Shown here one piece after another: positions 42,344-53,600 of a DNA stretch of 55,737 nt. The stretch's first letter is position 1, and each line of letters opens with the position of its first letter. Location of the stretch: NCBI GenBank assembly GCA_003427395.1, contig BFEA01000213.1, positions 369,161 to 424,897 of the forward strand, given 5' to 3'. Position numbers and translations under genes: made by a program. This DNA is from Chara braunii (lineage: Eukaryota; Streptophyta; Charophyceae; Charales; Characeae). A model generated the notes under the pieces. That model was not told where the DNA came from. It saw only the letters and a list, made by a program, of their open reading frames with translations, and searched no databases.

Positions 42344-44506
42344 TCTCGGGGCAAATACCCTGACAGGGATTTTCAACGTCGGATGCTGTCCGACTTTCTC
42401 GCAAGATTGAAGGGTTTGATGAGATTCACATTGCCAAGAGTTTATTCAGACCTGATCGCTGACTGAGAGACTAAAAGATTTAGAACTGTAGTTCGACGCC
42501 TGCGGCGTCCGAGAGTAATGGCAATACCCGACAGTGCTTCGCCTTTCGTCGGGGCTGTAGGGGCGTTTGGGTGTTGAGATACTAAGGTTAGACCTATTCT
42601 ACCTAAAATAATGTTGTGCGGCTTAACAACCGCATGATTCAGGGCCTAAGTAGGCTGAAAAGAGGGATGCGTCAGGTATGCAGTCGCGGGCAGGGAGGAA
42701 CAGGTAGAAGGGTTTTTTTTTTTTGGGCCGTGGGGGTGGACCTCGAGCCAAGGGGAGGCCCGCAGTCCGATGTCGGGGCCTACGCGGTTAGGTGACCAAC
42801 TGAGCCGCGATCACATGGGCAACCGGCGGGGCAGAGCCAGCAAGCGAGGCCTCAGGCAGGGAGGCCTCATGGGCCACAGCCAAGAGGGGTGACATGGCTG
42901 CGAGAGCTCCCGCGCTTTGCAAAAAGACGAGAGCCGATGCGCTCGACAGGTGGCGTCGTTGCCAGGGATAACGACAAACTAGAGTGGTCCCTAGCGGAAC
43001 GACACTGGGGTACTTTATTTTATAGTGGATAAATGAATCGTATTCTAATTGTTTTGTCCTCATCGATTGATTTTATTATTATTTATCCCGATAAAACTAT
43101 TTATGAATTTTATTCTATAGATTATTTTGGTTACCTTTGAACGTTCCAGTTGGGTTTAAATTCATAATATCTTGATATTAATTGTGTTATATTCTGTTAT
43201 TGTTTTGATTTTCGAGTTATTGTGTTGAGAATTACCACTTTCGTGTGTCATATATTTTAATCGTATCGTTTATCATGAACCTTGACGTATTATTTTACTT
43301 ATAATTCTTGTGTAAATTGTTATCGGTTGGAACTATTTTGAAAAGTTGTCAACTAAACGTTGACCTCCTTTTGATATTGTTTCACAAATTTATTTAGTCG
43401 TAAATTATATTATTATATTGGATTGGTGTACATTTCGATCGATTAGTTACTCGGACTCCCATTGATTTCGAGATTATCCGCTTAGTGATGTATTTCTATG
43501 ATTGAAGGCATCTGAAGATTATTTAGTTCGGGTCAGGGTAACCGGCGTTTGGGACGGGCCGAACGCCCGAACGTATGGGATCCCTTGGGGATGCGTTAGG
43601 CCGTTCGAGCCGAACGCGGACCAGAAAAAAAAAAAAAAAAAAAAGTCATCAAAAAAATTTGAAAAAACGATATGTTATATGTTATGGAGAAACCTAAATT
43701 AAACAAGATTTGCCTGAGCATTACGTCCGAATTCCTTACCAAATTTGAAATGAAAATAAAATACACAGAACAAATACTAATAATAAAAATAAATAAAAAG
43801 AGAAATAAAAAGAGAATTAAATTTAGTGAGTGCGCGAGCATGTTTCGACACCGCCATCTTTGGCGATTTTTCATTTTTTTTTGGCAAAGCTAAATGCCCT
43901 GAACATTTACATATGTGTACTTCACATAATACAAAACCCACTTAAAAAGTTTCAAAAAATAATTAAATTGTTTAGACCCCGAACTAAAGTGAAAACAAAA
44001 AGTAAAAAGTGAAAAACAATGTGGGCGAGCACGTTTTGACACTGCCATCTTTGGCGATTTTTAATTCTTATTTGGATAAGCCAAATGACTTGAAACTTTA
44101 TAGGCATGTACCTCACATCATAGAGAACTCATAAAAAAGACTTCCGGAAAAAAAAATATATTTTTAAGCCCCAAAATAATTTTTGGTGGGGGTCGAACGC
44201 CGTCGGGTTCGGACCCCGTACGGGACCCCGAACGCCCGAACATACGGAGGTCCGCACGGGGGTCTCCGTACGTACGGGCTGGTAACCCTGGTTCGGGTCA
44301 TTATGAAATTTCATGTGAAAACGTTAGTTGTATAAACATTTTTTAAATAAGTTTTGAAGGCGTTATCATGTCACGATAATTTTTTAATGAATTTGTGAGC
44401 TCCGTAGGTGGTAGTGAGGCCCACGCTAGAGCTATACTCCTGGTCCATAATGGGATGTTGTCTTCCGAATCCTATGTGGTTTAATAATAGGAAGGCTACA
44501 CTATCA
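42344..44506 (+). mobile_element. Z LTR 'A', solo and inverted relative to Z element
   Basis: From TCTCGGGGCAAATACCC (a damaged TGTCGGGGC start) to CTACACTATCA. After subtracting the 757-bp MITE and its duplication it is about 1.40 kb, the same length as LTRs B (1380) and C (1362), to which it is the reverse complement. It contains the hairpins TCGGATGCTGTCCGA, GACGCCTGCGGCGTC and GCGGCTTAACAACCGC. The GC-rich part (about 42730-43000) is open on both strands, but this is not a gene. Confidence 0.75.
43534..44290. mobile_element. hAT-like MITE in Z LTR A
   Basis: Ends are CAGGGTAACCGGC and its near-complement GCTGGTAACCCTG. The 8-bp target duplication is GTTCGGGT at 43526-43533 and 44291-44298. 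The same site is empty in LTR B (ACCCGAAC at 44760-44767) and LTR C (47138-47145). Eight-bp duplications with CAGGG ends are typical of hAT elements. Inside, subterminal CGAACGCCCGAAC repeats lie near both ends (about 43560 and 44230), and a roughly 194-bp unit with CCATCTTTGGCGATTTTT is duplicated (43827 and 44021). No transposase is encoded. Confidence 0.9.
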
Positions 44507-44531
44507 TCGAAAGGGAGGAAGTTCCTTTCGA
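44507..44531. repeat. Tail-to-tail junction of Z LTRs A and B
   Basis: TCGAAAGG and CCTTTCGA flank the 9-bp spacer GAGGAAGTT, so the two LTR 3' ends meet as a large hairpin whose arms are LTRs A and B. All three Z LTRs share TATCATCGAAAG here, so the exact LTR end is uncertain by about 7 bp. Confidence 0.7.
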
Positions 44532-45911
44532 TGATAGTATAGCCTTCCTTTCCTTAAGCCACACAGGATTCGGAAGACAACATCCCACTATGGACCAGGA
44601 GCATAGCTCCAGAGTGGGCCTCACTACCACCTACGGAGCTCACAAATTCATTAGAAATTTATCGTGACATGATAACGCCTTTAAAACTTATTTCAAAAAT
44701 GTTCAAAAACAACAACCATACATCTTACAACGGACGCTTTCACATGAAATTTCATAATGACCCGAACTAAATAATCTTCAAATACCTTCAATCATAGAAA
44801 TACATCACTAAGCGGATAATCTCGAAATGAATGAGAGTCGGAATAACTAATCGATCGAAATATACACCATTCCAATATAATAATATAATGTACGACTAAA
44901 TAAATTTGCGAAACAATATCAAAAGGAGGTCAACGTTTAGTTGATAACTTTTCAAAATAGTTCCAACCGATAACAATTTACACAAGAATTATAAGTAAAA
45001 TAATACGTCAAGGTTTATGATAAACGATACGATTGAAATATAACACACGCAAGTGGTAATTCTCAACACAATAACTCAAATATCAAAATAATAACAGAAT
45101 ATAACACAATTAATATCAAGATATCATGAATTTAAACCCAACTGGAACGTTCAAAGGTAACCAAAATAATCTCTAGAATAAAATCCAGAAATAGTTTTAT
45201 CGGGATAAATAATAATAAAATCAATCGATGAGGACAAAACAATTAAAGTACGATCCACTATAAAATAAAGTACCCGAGTGTCGTTCCGCTAGGGACAACA
45301 GTAGTTTGCCGTTATCCCTGGCAACGGCGCCACCTGTCGAGCGCATCGGCTCTCGCCTTTTTGCAAAGCGAGGGAGCCCTCCCGGCCCTTTCACCCCTCT
45401 TGCCTGTGACCCATGCGGCCTCCCTGCCTGAGGCCTCGCTTGTTGGCTCTGCCCCGCCGGTTGCCCACGTGATCGCGGCTCAGTAGGCCACCTAACCGCG
45501 TAGGCCTCGAAATCGGACTGCGGGCCCCCCCTTGGCTCGAGGTCCACCCTCCCGGCCCAAAAAAAAAAAACCCTTATACCTGTTTTTCCCTGCCCACGAC
45601 TCTATACCTGGCGCATCCCTCTTTTCAACCTACTTAGACCCTCAATCGCACGGCTGTTAGTACCTCAACACCCGCATGCCCCTACATCCCCGACGAAAGG
45701 TGAAGCACTGTCGGGTATTGTCGTGACTCTCGGACGCCACAGACGTCCGCACTACGGTTCTAAATCTTTTAGTCTCTCAGTCAGCGATCAGGTCTGAATA
45801 AACTTTTAGCAACGTGAATCTCATCAAGCCCTTCAATCCAGCGAGAAAGTCGGACAGCATCCGACGTTGAAAACCCCCGGCAAATACCCTGACAAGGTAT
45901 TTGCCCCGACA
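44532..45911 (-). mobile_element. Z LTR 'B' (3' LTR of element Z)
   Basis: 1380 bp. Starts TGTCGGGGCAAATACC at 45911 (minus), with a palindrome, then a GTCGGATGCTGTCCGAC hairpin. It carries the same GC-rich block and T/A run as LTRs A and C. The frame 45221-45547 has an unconvincing GTG start and is not called. Confidence 0.8.
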
Positions 45912-46909
45912 ACATTCCTGGACCCCATTGAACGACGTTCCCATCGTTCACCATCAAAATAAAAATTAGGATCTTTATAAAAATTTCGTGTGAAAGCAAC
46001 GAGCACAATACATAACATTCCCAACAATCGTGCGAAACCAAGCCGAAACTTTTCTACCAACTTACAACAGTACAACAACAAAGCTGGATTTAGTCTCCAA
46101 AAGACTTTACTTAATACCAAAAAACTGGGTTTAGTCTCCAGGAGCCTCACTTAATACAACAAAAAACTGGATTTAGCCTCCAGAGGCCTTAAATCACTAT
46201 AAATCATATGTGGATGGAATGATATCAGATATTGCCTCTGGCAAGCCTTATCAAAACTTGGATCAAGGTCTAGCCCTAGAAGCCTTCAATTCAGAGGAAC
46301 TTTTTCAGAATTATCCCAGCATCATCCCACTGAGAGCCACTCAAAACATCATTTAGTCTCTCAGAATGGTACCGGAAAAGCATCTGGCTAGCCTTCTGAA
46401 CCCCAATCGCTTGACACATCATTTAATTTAAAAAAGTCAGGCTTAACCCCCTGACAGGTCTTTCAAAATAATCGATCTCGTGGGCACCCCAGATAGAATC
46501 CGAACCAACCATTCATGAGAGCAACCATTCGTCAAAAGTTCCCCGACCAAGTTATGATCCTCATCCCGTTCCACATAAGTTATCATACTCGTTACTTTTG
46601 AACCCCTTGTGAATGCGTCGAGGAGTGGTGTAATCCGTATTAGGATAACATCTCGACATCATGCCCCGCTTTAGATTCGAGCGTCACCACATTCCCTCCG
46701 ATTTCAGTATTTTCGACCAAGTTAGTCCTCATATAGAATAGAACTGCCCCACCCCACACAGTCGAGGTTGACTAGGCCCCGATGATGGAGGTAAGGTGAC
46801 CACGTCTGGCACGAGATTAGGTAGTCACTCCTCCCCTCATGACAAACAATAGTCGCCAACCCTTATAGGCATCGTTCTAACAAGATCTTAACGCCTTCAT
46901 TTCTTTCGA
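45912..46909 (-). mobile_element. Internal region of non-autonomous element Z
   Basis: 998 bp between two direct Z LTRs, with no gag or pol. From about 46085 a 42-bp unit (ACTGG(A/G)TTTAG...CTTAATAC) occurs about three times with changing hairpins: AGTCT 46092-46096 with AGACT 46102-46106; CTCC 46136-46139 with GGAG 46141-46144; GCCTC 46176-46180 with GAGGC 46183-46187; later GTCAGG 46436-46441 with CCTGAC 46450-46455. I could not place a confident primer-binding site or polypurine tract. It resembles a TRIM/LARD-type element that would need another element's enzymes. Confidence 0.65.
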
Positions 46910-48271
46910 TGATAGTGTAGCCTTCCTTTCCTTAAACCACACAGGATTCGGCAGACAACATCCCACTATGGACCTGGAGCATAACTCCAGAGTGGGCCTC
47001 ACTACCACTTACGGAGCTCACAAATTTATTAGAAATTTGTGGTGACATGATAACGTCTTCAAAACTTATTTCAAAAATATTCAAAAACAACAACAATACA
47101 TCTTACAACGAACGCTTTCACATGAAATTTCGTAATGACCCGAACTAAATAATCTTCATATGTCGTCAATCATAGAAATACATCACTAAGCGGATAATCT
47201 CGACATGAATGTGAGTCCGAGTAACTAATCGATCGAAATGTACATCATTCCAATATAATGATATAATATACGACTAAATAAATTTGCGAAACAATATCAA
47301 AATGAGGTCAACGTTTAGTTGACAACTTTTCAAAATAGTTCCAACCGATAACAATTTACACGAGAATTATAAGTAAAATAATACCTCAAGGTTCGCTACG
47401 GTTAAAATATGACACACGAAAGTGTTAACTCTCAACACAATAACTCGAATATCAAAACAATAACATAATATAACACAATTAATATCAAGCTATTATGAAT
47501 TTAAACCCAACTGAAACGTTCAAAGGTAACCAAAATAATCTCTAGAATAAAATCCAGAAATAGTTTTATCGGGATAAAATAATAATAAAATCAATCGATG
47601 AGGATAAACCAATTAGAATACGATTCATTTATCCACTGTAAAATAAAGTACCCGAGTGTCGTTCCGCTAGGGACAATGGTAATTTGTCGTTATCCCCGGC
47701 AACGACGCCACCTATCGAGCACATCGGCTCCCGCCTTTTTGCAAAGCGTGGGAGCCCTCCCGGCCATATCACCCCTCTTGCTCGTGGCCCATCAGGCCTC
47801 CCTGCCTGAGGCCTCGCTTGCTGGCTCTGCCCCGCCGATTGCCCATGTGATCGTGGCTCGGTTGGCCACCTAACCGCGTAGGCCCCGACATCGGACTGCG
47901 GGCCCCTCCTTGGCTCGAGGTCCACCCCCGCGACTCAGAAAAAAAAAAACCCTTCTACCTGTTCCCCCCTGCCCGTGACTCCATACCTGGCGCATCCCTC
48001 TTTTCAGCCTACTTAGGCCCTGAATCGCGAGGCAGTTAGTACCTCAACACCAGCACGCCCCTACAGCCCCGACAAAAGGCGAAGCACTGTCGGGTATTGC
48101 CATGACTCTCGGACGCCTCAGGCGTTCGGACTACGGTTCTAAATCTTTTAGTCTCTCAGTCAGCGATCAAGTCTGAATAGATTTTTGGCAACGTGAATCT
48201 CATCAAGCTCTTCAATCCAGCGAGAAAGTCCGACAACGTCCGATGTTAAAACCCCCCGGCATGTTCCGACA
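46910..48271 (-). mobile_element. Z LTR 'C' (5' LTR of element Z)
   Basis: 1362 bp. Starts TGTCGGAACATGCC at 48271 (the terminal palindrome is degraded), with a GTCGGACGTT-type hairpin inside. It is the same orientation as LTR B, and its outer end abuts Y gag at 48272. Confidence 0.8.
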
Positions 48272-48635
48272 CCGTCACTCTACCGATCGGTAGTGCTATA
48301 AGAACGAAATCCCTCAAAAAGTCATTATACGTCGTGTAATTTGTCCTTTGGACTATTGTCAGCGTTGTTTCTATCGCCATTTTTTTTATCGATAGATACT
48401 TTCTCATCAAAAGATTTTGTGTCTCTCTCCACGATCCACTAGTTGCAACAATAGTCATTATGTCCCTCCTTAGGTTTAGCATCTCGCGCGGACCAATGTG
48501 ATCCATCTTTAGCACTTCATCCCATCTTAATAGTGTTGCCAAATTTTTGTAATCTGTTAGGAATTTCGTGATATTCGCTCCATCAAAGATCATTATTTTC
48601 TTCGCATCGTGGAGGTACCCCTGATTTTTGTTCAA
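48272..48635 (-). pseudogene. Gag capsid region of Y, internal region 2
   Basis: The minus-strand frame reads FDGANITKFLTDYKNLATLL, then SGSWRETQNLLMRKYL, then VQRTNYTTYNDFLRDFVLIA. This is a Ty3-type Gag capsid, the best-preserved Gag block in the window. Its last residues are encoded by the inserted Z LTR, so the frame is cut by that insertion, and the rest of gag lies at 42343 and below. The other copy (31724-32083) has a near-identical block with additional damage. Confidence 0.8.
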
Positions 48636-49700
48636 TACTCACATGAGAGATGACACCACTTTCCTAAGTCCTCCCTCAGAATCACCAGCCTCGTCGACCA
48701 TCCCCGTTTCCTATCCGTCCTTATTAGTCCGTGATCCTTCTCTAACTTTTGTGGTACCTTCGATGTTAAATTAACCGAGCACCTGATCTAGGGATTTTGC
48801 CACCCTTAGAATATGATCGTAGCCCCAAACCACTATGCCACAAACGTCAACACCCAAGCCAACGCCGATTGACAGGGTGGTCTAAGTTATATTCGTCCTC
48901 CCATCACGACCGTACTACTAATCTCGTTTCATCCTTCGTTAGTGAATTTTTTCCCCCTTCATTATGAGTCCATCATTCCGCTTCTCGTAAGAGCCATATC
49001 GGATTTTGCCCTGATGCTAAGGTCATACAGAATAGGTGTCAGCCTTTATGTGACAAGCAGATCGTTCTAACGGATTTCATATTTTCTTCCGCTATTTCGT
49101 CTCATCCTTCCTCTTCCCTAGTCATATTCCACATTCGTTTTACCCATAGATAGGAGAGATTGAAAGAAATTTTTAATCTGACCCGTTCACAGATAGTTCC
49201 TCTCCATTCGATTTTTGTGGTTATGGATATCTCTACTCCCCCCCGAAGTTGCATTGGTTTTCCTCCCTTAAATAGACGGTCATTCATGCATTGTCATTCT
49301 CCCTACCTGCAAAGTGTGAATCATTCATTCAACCACTACAAATAAGCCCCTTCTAAGAAATCACAGTCCTCTATCTCGTCTTCCCCGTCGTCCTTGAGGA
49401 AATCATCCTCCTCTTCCTATAATAGTTTAACTAGCTCATCCAGAAAGGTTTCCCTATTGCACTCGTGGTTACCGGGTACCGAAAACTCCGTCGGATGTAG
49501 AGAAGAAGTTTGCGAAGAAATATGGGTCTTTTCGTTAAAGATGAGGCGCCATTCGTAATATATAAAATCTCGTCAAGCGTTTGAAGTGTCTATCAATCAG
49601 CCACGATGTCAAATAATGTAAGAAAGATTATGCATTGTATAACATAGTTATATATATATATATATATATAAACAAACACGACACCTTCGTTGATTTTACC
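48636..49700. other. Y 5' leader of internal region 2, no gene
   Basis: Colinear with 32190-33310. An AT dinucleotide run (TATATATATATATATATA) is at about 49650. No conserved frame. Confidence 0.5.
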
Positions 49701-51010
49701 GAATTCGTATTTATTGAAGTTCGAAGAATTTGGTGAAAATTTTTACAACTATGTCATTTTTTGCCTTCGTCGAAACATACACTTTGGATGATTTTTTTTC
49801 TTTCTTGATAAACTAATTATTTTACAACACTCATTCATTTACCGCTCAAACTTTCTTTGCATTAGTTGAAAATATACACTTTAGAGGTTTCTTTTCTTTC
49901 TTCATGTACCTGGTTATTTTTTATTCCCCTATCATACTATCGCTAGGCCCTTCTTTGATTTTGTCAAAAAATAGAGCTCGGACTTTTTTTCTTTTTTTTC
50001 CGCATTTACTTATTCGTTTCACAATACGTAAACGATTACCCCTAGGTTCTTCTTTCCTTTCACCGAAAAATAAAGCTCGGGGTTTTTTTTTTTTTCCCTT
50101 TATATACTTAGTCGTTTTTAGTTGCCTATCCCGCTAGACCGTTTTTTGCCTTCGTAGAAAATATACACTCTGGAGGTTTCTTTTTTTTCTTTACATACTT
50201 AGTCATTTTTTATACCCCTATCCTTCTACTGCTAGGGCCTTCATTGCTTTCACCGAAAAATAAATCTCGGAGTTTTCTTTTTTTCTTCGTTTAATTAGTC
50301 ATTTCACAACACGTATACTATTACCCCAAGCCCCTTCTTTACTTTCGCCGAAAAATAAAGTCTAAAGTTTTTTTTTTTTTTTCATATACTTACCCGTTTT
50401 TAGTTACTTATCCCTCTACCTCTAGACCCTTCTTTATAAGGATAATAATAAAAAAACCTTCGGCCTCAATTTTTTTCACGAAAGCGAAGAAGGGTCTAGG
50501 GGCAGAGGAGGGATAGGTAACGAAAAACGACTAAGTATATGAAAAAAAGAAAAAAAAAAACATCGGGCTCTATTTTTCAACGAAAACAAAGAAGGGCTTA
50601 AGGGTAGAGGGATAAGTAACTAAAAACGACTAAGTATACGGAAAAAAAAAAAAAAACTCTGGACTTTATTTTTCAGCAAAAGCAAAGAAGGGTCTATGGT
50701 TAGAGGAGGAATGAGTAATGAAAAACGACTAAATATATGAAAAAGAAAAAGAAAACTCAGGGGTCTACTTTTCGGCGAAAGCAAAAAAAGGCCTAAGGGT
50801 AGAGGAGGGATGGTTAACTATAAACGACGAAGTGTATTAAGAAAAAAGAAAAAACTTTGGGCTCTATTTTTTGGGGAAAGCAACAAAGGGTCTAGAGGTA
50901 GAGGAGGGATAAATAACTAAGAAACGACTAAATATATGAGAGGGGGGAAAAACAAACTATGGGCTCTATTTTTCAGTGAACGCAAAGTAGCTTTTAGAGA
51001 TATAGGTTTA
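49701..51010. repeat. Mirrored array of about 110-bp units (copy 2)
   Basis: T-rich units (49720-50435) are followed by their reverse complements (50450-51000), with the centre near 50440. Units share GGGTCTA(G/T)GG, AGAGGAGGGATA and AACGACTAA with the copy at 33321-34665. Unit order and number are similar in the two copies. Confidence 0.8.
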
Positions 51011-51077
51011 CGTGGTGTGAAACGATTAAGTACACAAAGGATATCTAACTTTTATATATGTGTTGTGACAGATTTTT

Positions 51078-51670
51078 TTGGATAAAAACCATTATGATTC
51101 TTCAAATATCTTAAAATCAGTTAACTATCTATCCTTAGCTTGTATACTTTGTGTTTACAATGAATATAATTTTTTGTCAAACCTTAGAAAGGGCAAAAAG
51201 TTGGTGAAGAGGACGAACTTTACGGATGATGTGTCCTTATTCGTTTTGAGTAACGAAAAGAAGTAGGACAAAGAAGCAAAAAATCTCATCAGTCGTTTTG
51301 AAACCACCTATGATACATCACTAATACTACAACGTATAAACGAGCAAGAGGGGGAATGAGACTTTCTGTGAATAAAGATCAGGATTGAACATAGAGAGAA
51401 ACGTAACAACCCAGTTAGTCTAAATAAATTTTAAGGAGATCTACGGGGATGAATAACTTACTTTTATAACGATTCGAGACTTCGACTCATACTTGATCAT
51501 CTCACGAAAAAATGTGGTTATCACACATCGTCTCCATACGATCTACCAATGACATCAGACATAAAATTGGTAAGATTATGACTACTTACTCTCGAAAGAG
51601 TTCCGAAACTTCAGAATTACCCATGAATATACTTTGAACGATGCATGAGAAAATTCGTTCCAAGGATAAC
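51078..51670 (+). pseudogene. Reverse-transcriptase-like fragment, plus strand (copy 2)
   Basis: SVNYLSLACILCVYNEYNFL and TNFTDDVSLFVLSN correspond to the copy at 34767. The xxDD pair is kept and the frame stops earlier. Downstream sequence continues to match to about 52020. Confidence 0.4.
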
Positions 51671-52020
51671 TCTGTGTTGGACAGAATGGGAAAAAAATAT
51701 TGTGGATGGTAGTATGAGAACATAGATTTTAAGTGATATAGGGTAAAAAGAAGCTAAGACAATCCCACTGAACGATTTGTACATCTAATAAATATAAACA
51801 TGTGTAACAAAGGAAAACCAGATGTTGAGCGGAATTGGCTGCTTAGTAGGTTAGAAGCCATTGAGAAAACTAAAGTCACGTCTTGGACCGAATGATGGAA
51901 ATGGGACGAAAAGAGGTATCTTGTGAAAAACTTTAAATATCATTAGGGAAGGTAGCGTGAAAAAGCAATAGTTATAGTTTGACAAGGTTTTTCACCACGT
52001 AAATCGAAACAATATTTTAT

Positions 52021-52980
52021 GATAAAACGAGCAAAAAGATTTAGAAAATTTCAAGTTTGATAATATTCCATTGAAGGAAGATGGAAACGTGGAGTAGTCA
52101 ATCATAGTCACCTTTTTCACATGACTTTACTACGTAAATCGTATGTAGGATTTCCTAAATTTTTTGGAATTATCGATAATTTCTTATAGATTCTAATGAA
52201 AACGTGGGACTAAGCCAAAACGAGAAACTTACTGAATACTTTGCAGTAAGGGTTTCATGCCAGAAACTACCTTAGTTATTATTTATTAGCAAACTATAAT
52301 TTTTTTTCTAATAATTTTTATTGAAAGCAAAAATATAAAATAGTATTATTATAAAAAATTGAAGAGAAAATTCAGGCTAAAAAAAAGTTACCTGTTTGTG
52401 GAAGTTGAGATTAATCTACCTCCATCAAGAATTTTTTCTTGTAAGGAAAAAAAATTATAAATAATTGTTGTCCTACATGAAGGAGTTGCAAAAGGCCACA
52501 AAGAAGTTGAGATTGATTTGTAACAAAATAATCAAACTCTATATTGGTGTGATATGAGAGACATGGCCTACTGATTTGATATATCATGTATTCTATATCA
52601 GAAGAGGTCAACCTCGAGGATGGTTAAACCACTAGTTCCTATTATCCTCGTGAAGACTTAGAGTCAAGTTCATTTGTATCTCGTCACCATGCCTCCAAGC
52701 AGAGAAAGGATGATATATATTTTAAATATAAGGGATAACTTGTTACAATATGTAGAGACCAAAAATATGAAAAGTAAAACAAAAGATTAACTTGATGATT
52801 TAAACCACCAATATCTCCGAGCCTGTTTTTGCCGATCCTGATTTTCACTGCGCTCCGAATTTTGTCGATCCTGGGTCCCACTCCATTTCTTTATGGTACT
52901 CTCACGAGAAGAAAAAAAAAAAAGAAAAAAAAGGAGGAGAAGTTGTGAAAACTCACAAAACAAGAAAAAGAAACAAAACT
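52021..52980. other. AT-rich unannotated stretch
   Basis: The match to Y internal region 1 ends at about 52020. No gene is seen, and no Y LTR is recognisable where the 5' LTR of internal region 2 would be expected. Confidence 0.4.
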
Positions 52981-53447
52981 CTAGACGTGATTGCAGCTGT
53001 ATACATTCTCGAAAGTGTTAGTGTGAGTATGCCCTCAGTGAGGGCATCTCAGCCCCGTGGCCAGGTTGTCTGATTCCAGAAACTCAAAAAAAAAAAAAAA
53101 GACAGGAACACGGATTCGGCCGTGAAAATGGCAAGATACATTCCCGTAAGTGTCAGTGTGATCAGGGTTACAATCCTCTGAGGGAACACAATTCGAGCAG
53201 ATCATGGATTCAGATTGTCAGATTCCAAAAAAAGAAAACAAGAGAAAAAAAAAGAAACACGGATTCGGCCTTGAAAACGGTTGGATACATCAGGGTTACA
53301 ATCATCTGAGGAAACACAGCTAGAGCAGATCATGGATTCCGCCCTGCCTCGTTGGCAGGGGGCACATAACAAACAAACACACACACACAAAAAAAAAAAA
53401 AAACCCAGCAACTTTCAGAATGTGACCGTGTTTGCTGTAAGATGCAT

Positions 53448-53485
53448 CTGTCTCTTATACACATCTAGATGTGTATAAGAGACAG
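53448..53485. other. Nextera mate-pair junction adapter left in assembly
   Basis: CTGTCTCTTATACACATCT (53448-53466) is followed directly by its reverse complement AGATGTGTATAAGAGACAG (53467-53485). This is the Tn5 mosaic end in the head-to-head form made when Nextera mate-pair libraries are circularised. It is technical sequence, and the bases on either side need not be adjacent in the genome. Confidence 0.97.
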
Positions 53486-53502
53486 CCTATTGGCAGGGGG
53501 CA

Positions 53503-53503
<1 letters not shown>

Positions 53504-53541
<38 letters not shown>
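53504..53541. repeat. A38 homopolymer
   Basis: Thirty-eight consecutive A, 18 bp after the adapter. Confidence 0.95.
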
Positions 53542-53544
<3 letters not shown>

Positions 53545-53600
53545 AAGAATGTGACCGTCTTTGTTGTAAGATACATTCAAGACTGTGAGCACGGCCTCCT

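Larger units (their letters stand above)
52984..53600. repeat. Degenerate tandem units with A tracts
   Basis: Units of about 130-150 bp share AACACGGATTCGGCC(G/T)TGAAAA, (G/A)GATACATTC, TCAGGGTTACAATC(C/A)TCTGAGG, GAGCAGATCATGGATTC and long A runs. The last two related units flank the adapter at 53448-53485, so part of this repetition may be an assembly effect. Confidence 0.55.

Noticed and set aside
47598-47925. Frames conserved between Z LTRs on both strands (42788-43063, 45221-45547, 47598-47873, 47629-47925)
   Set aside because: The LTRs are homologous DNA, so any open frame appears conserved. It is open in both directions because the block is GC-rich, and no domain is seen.
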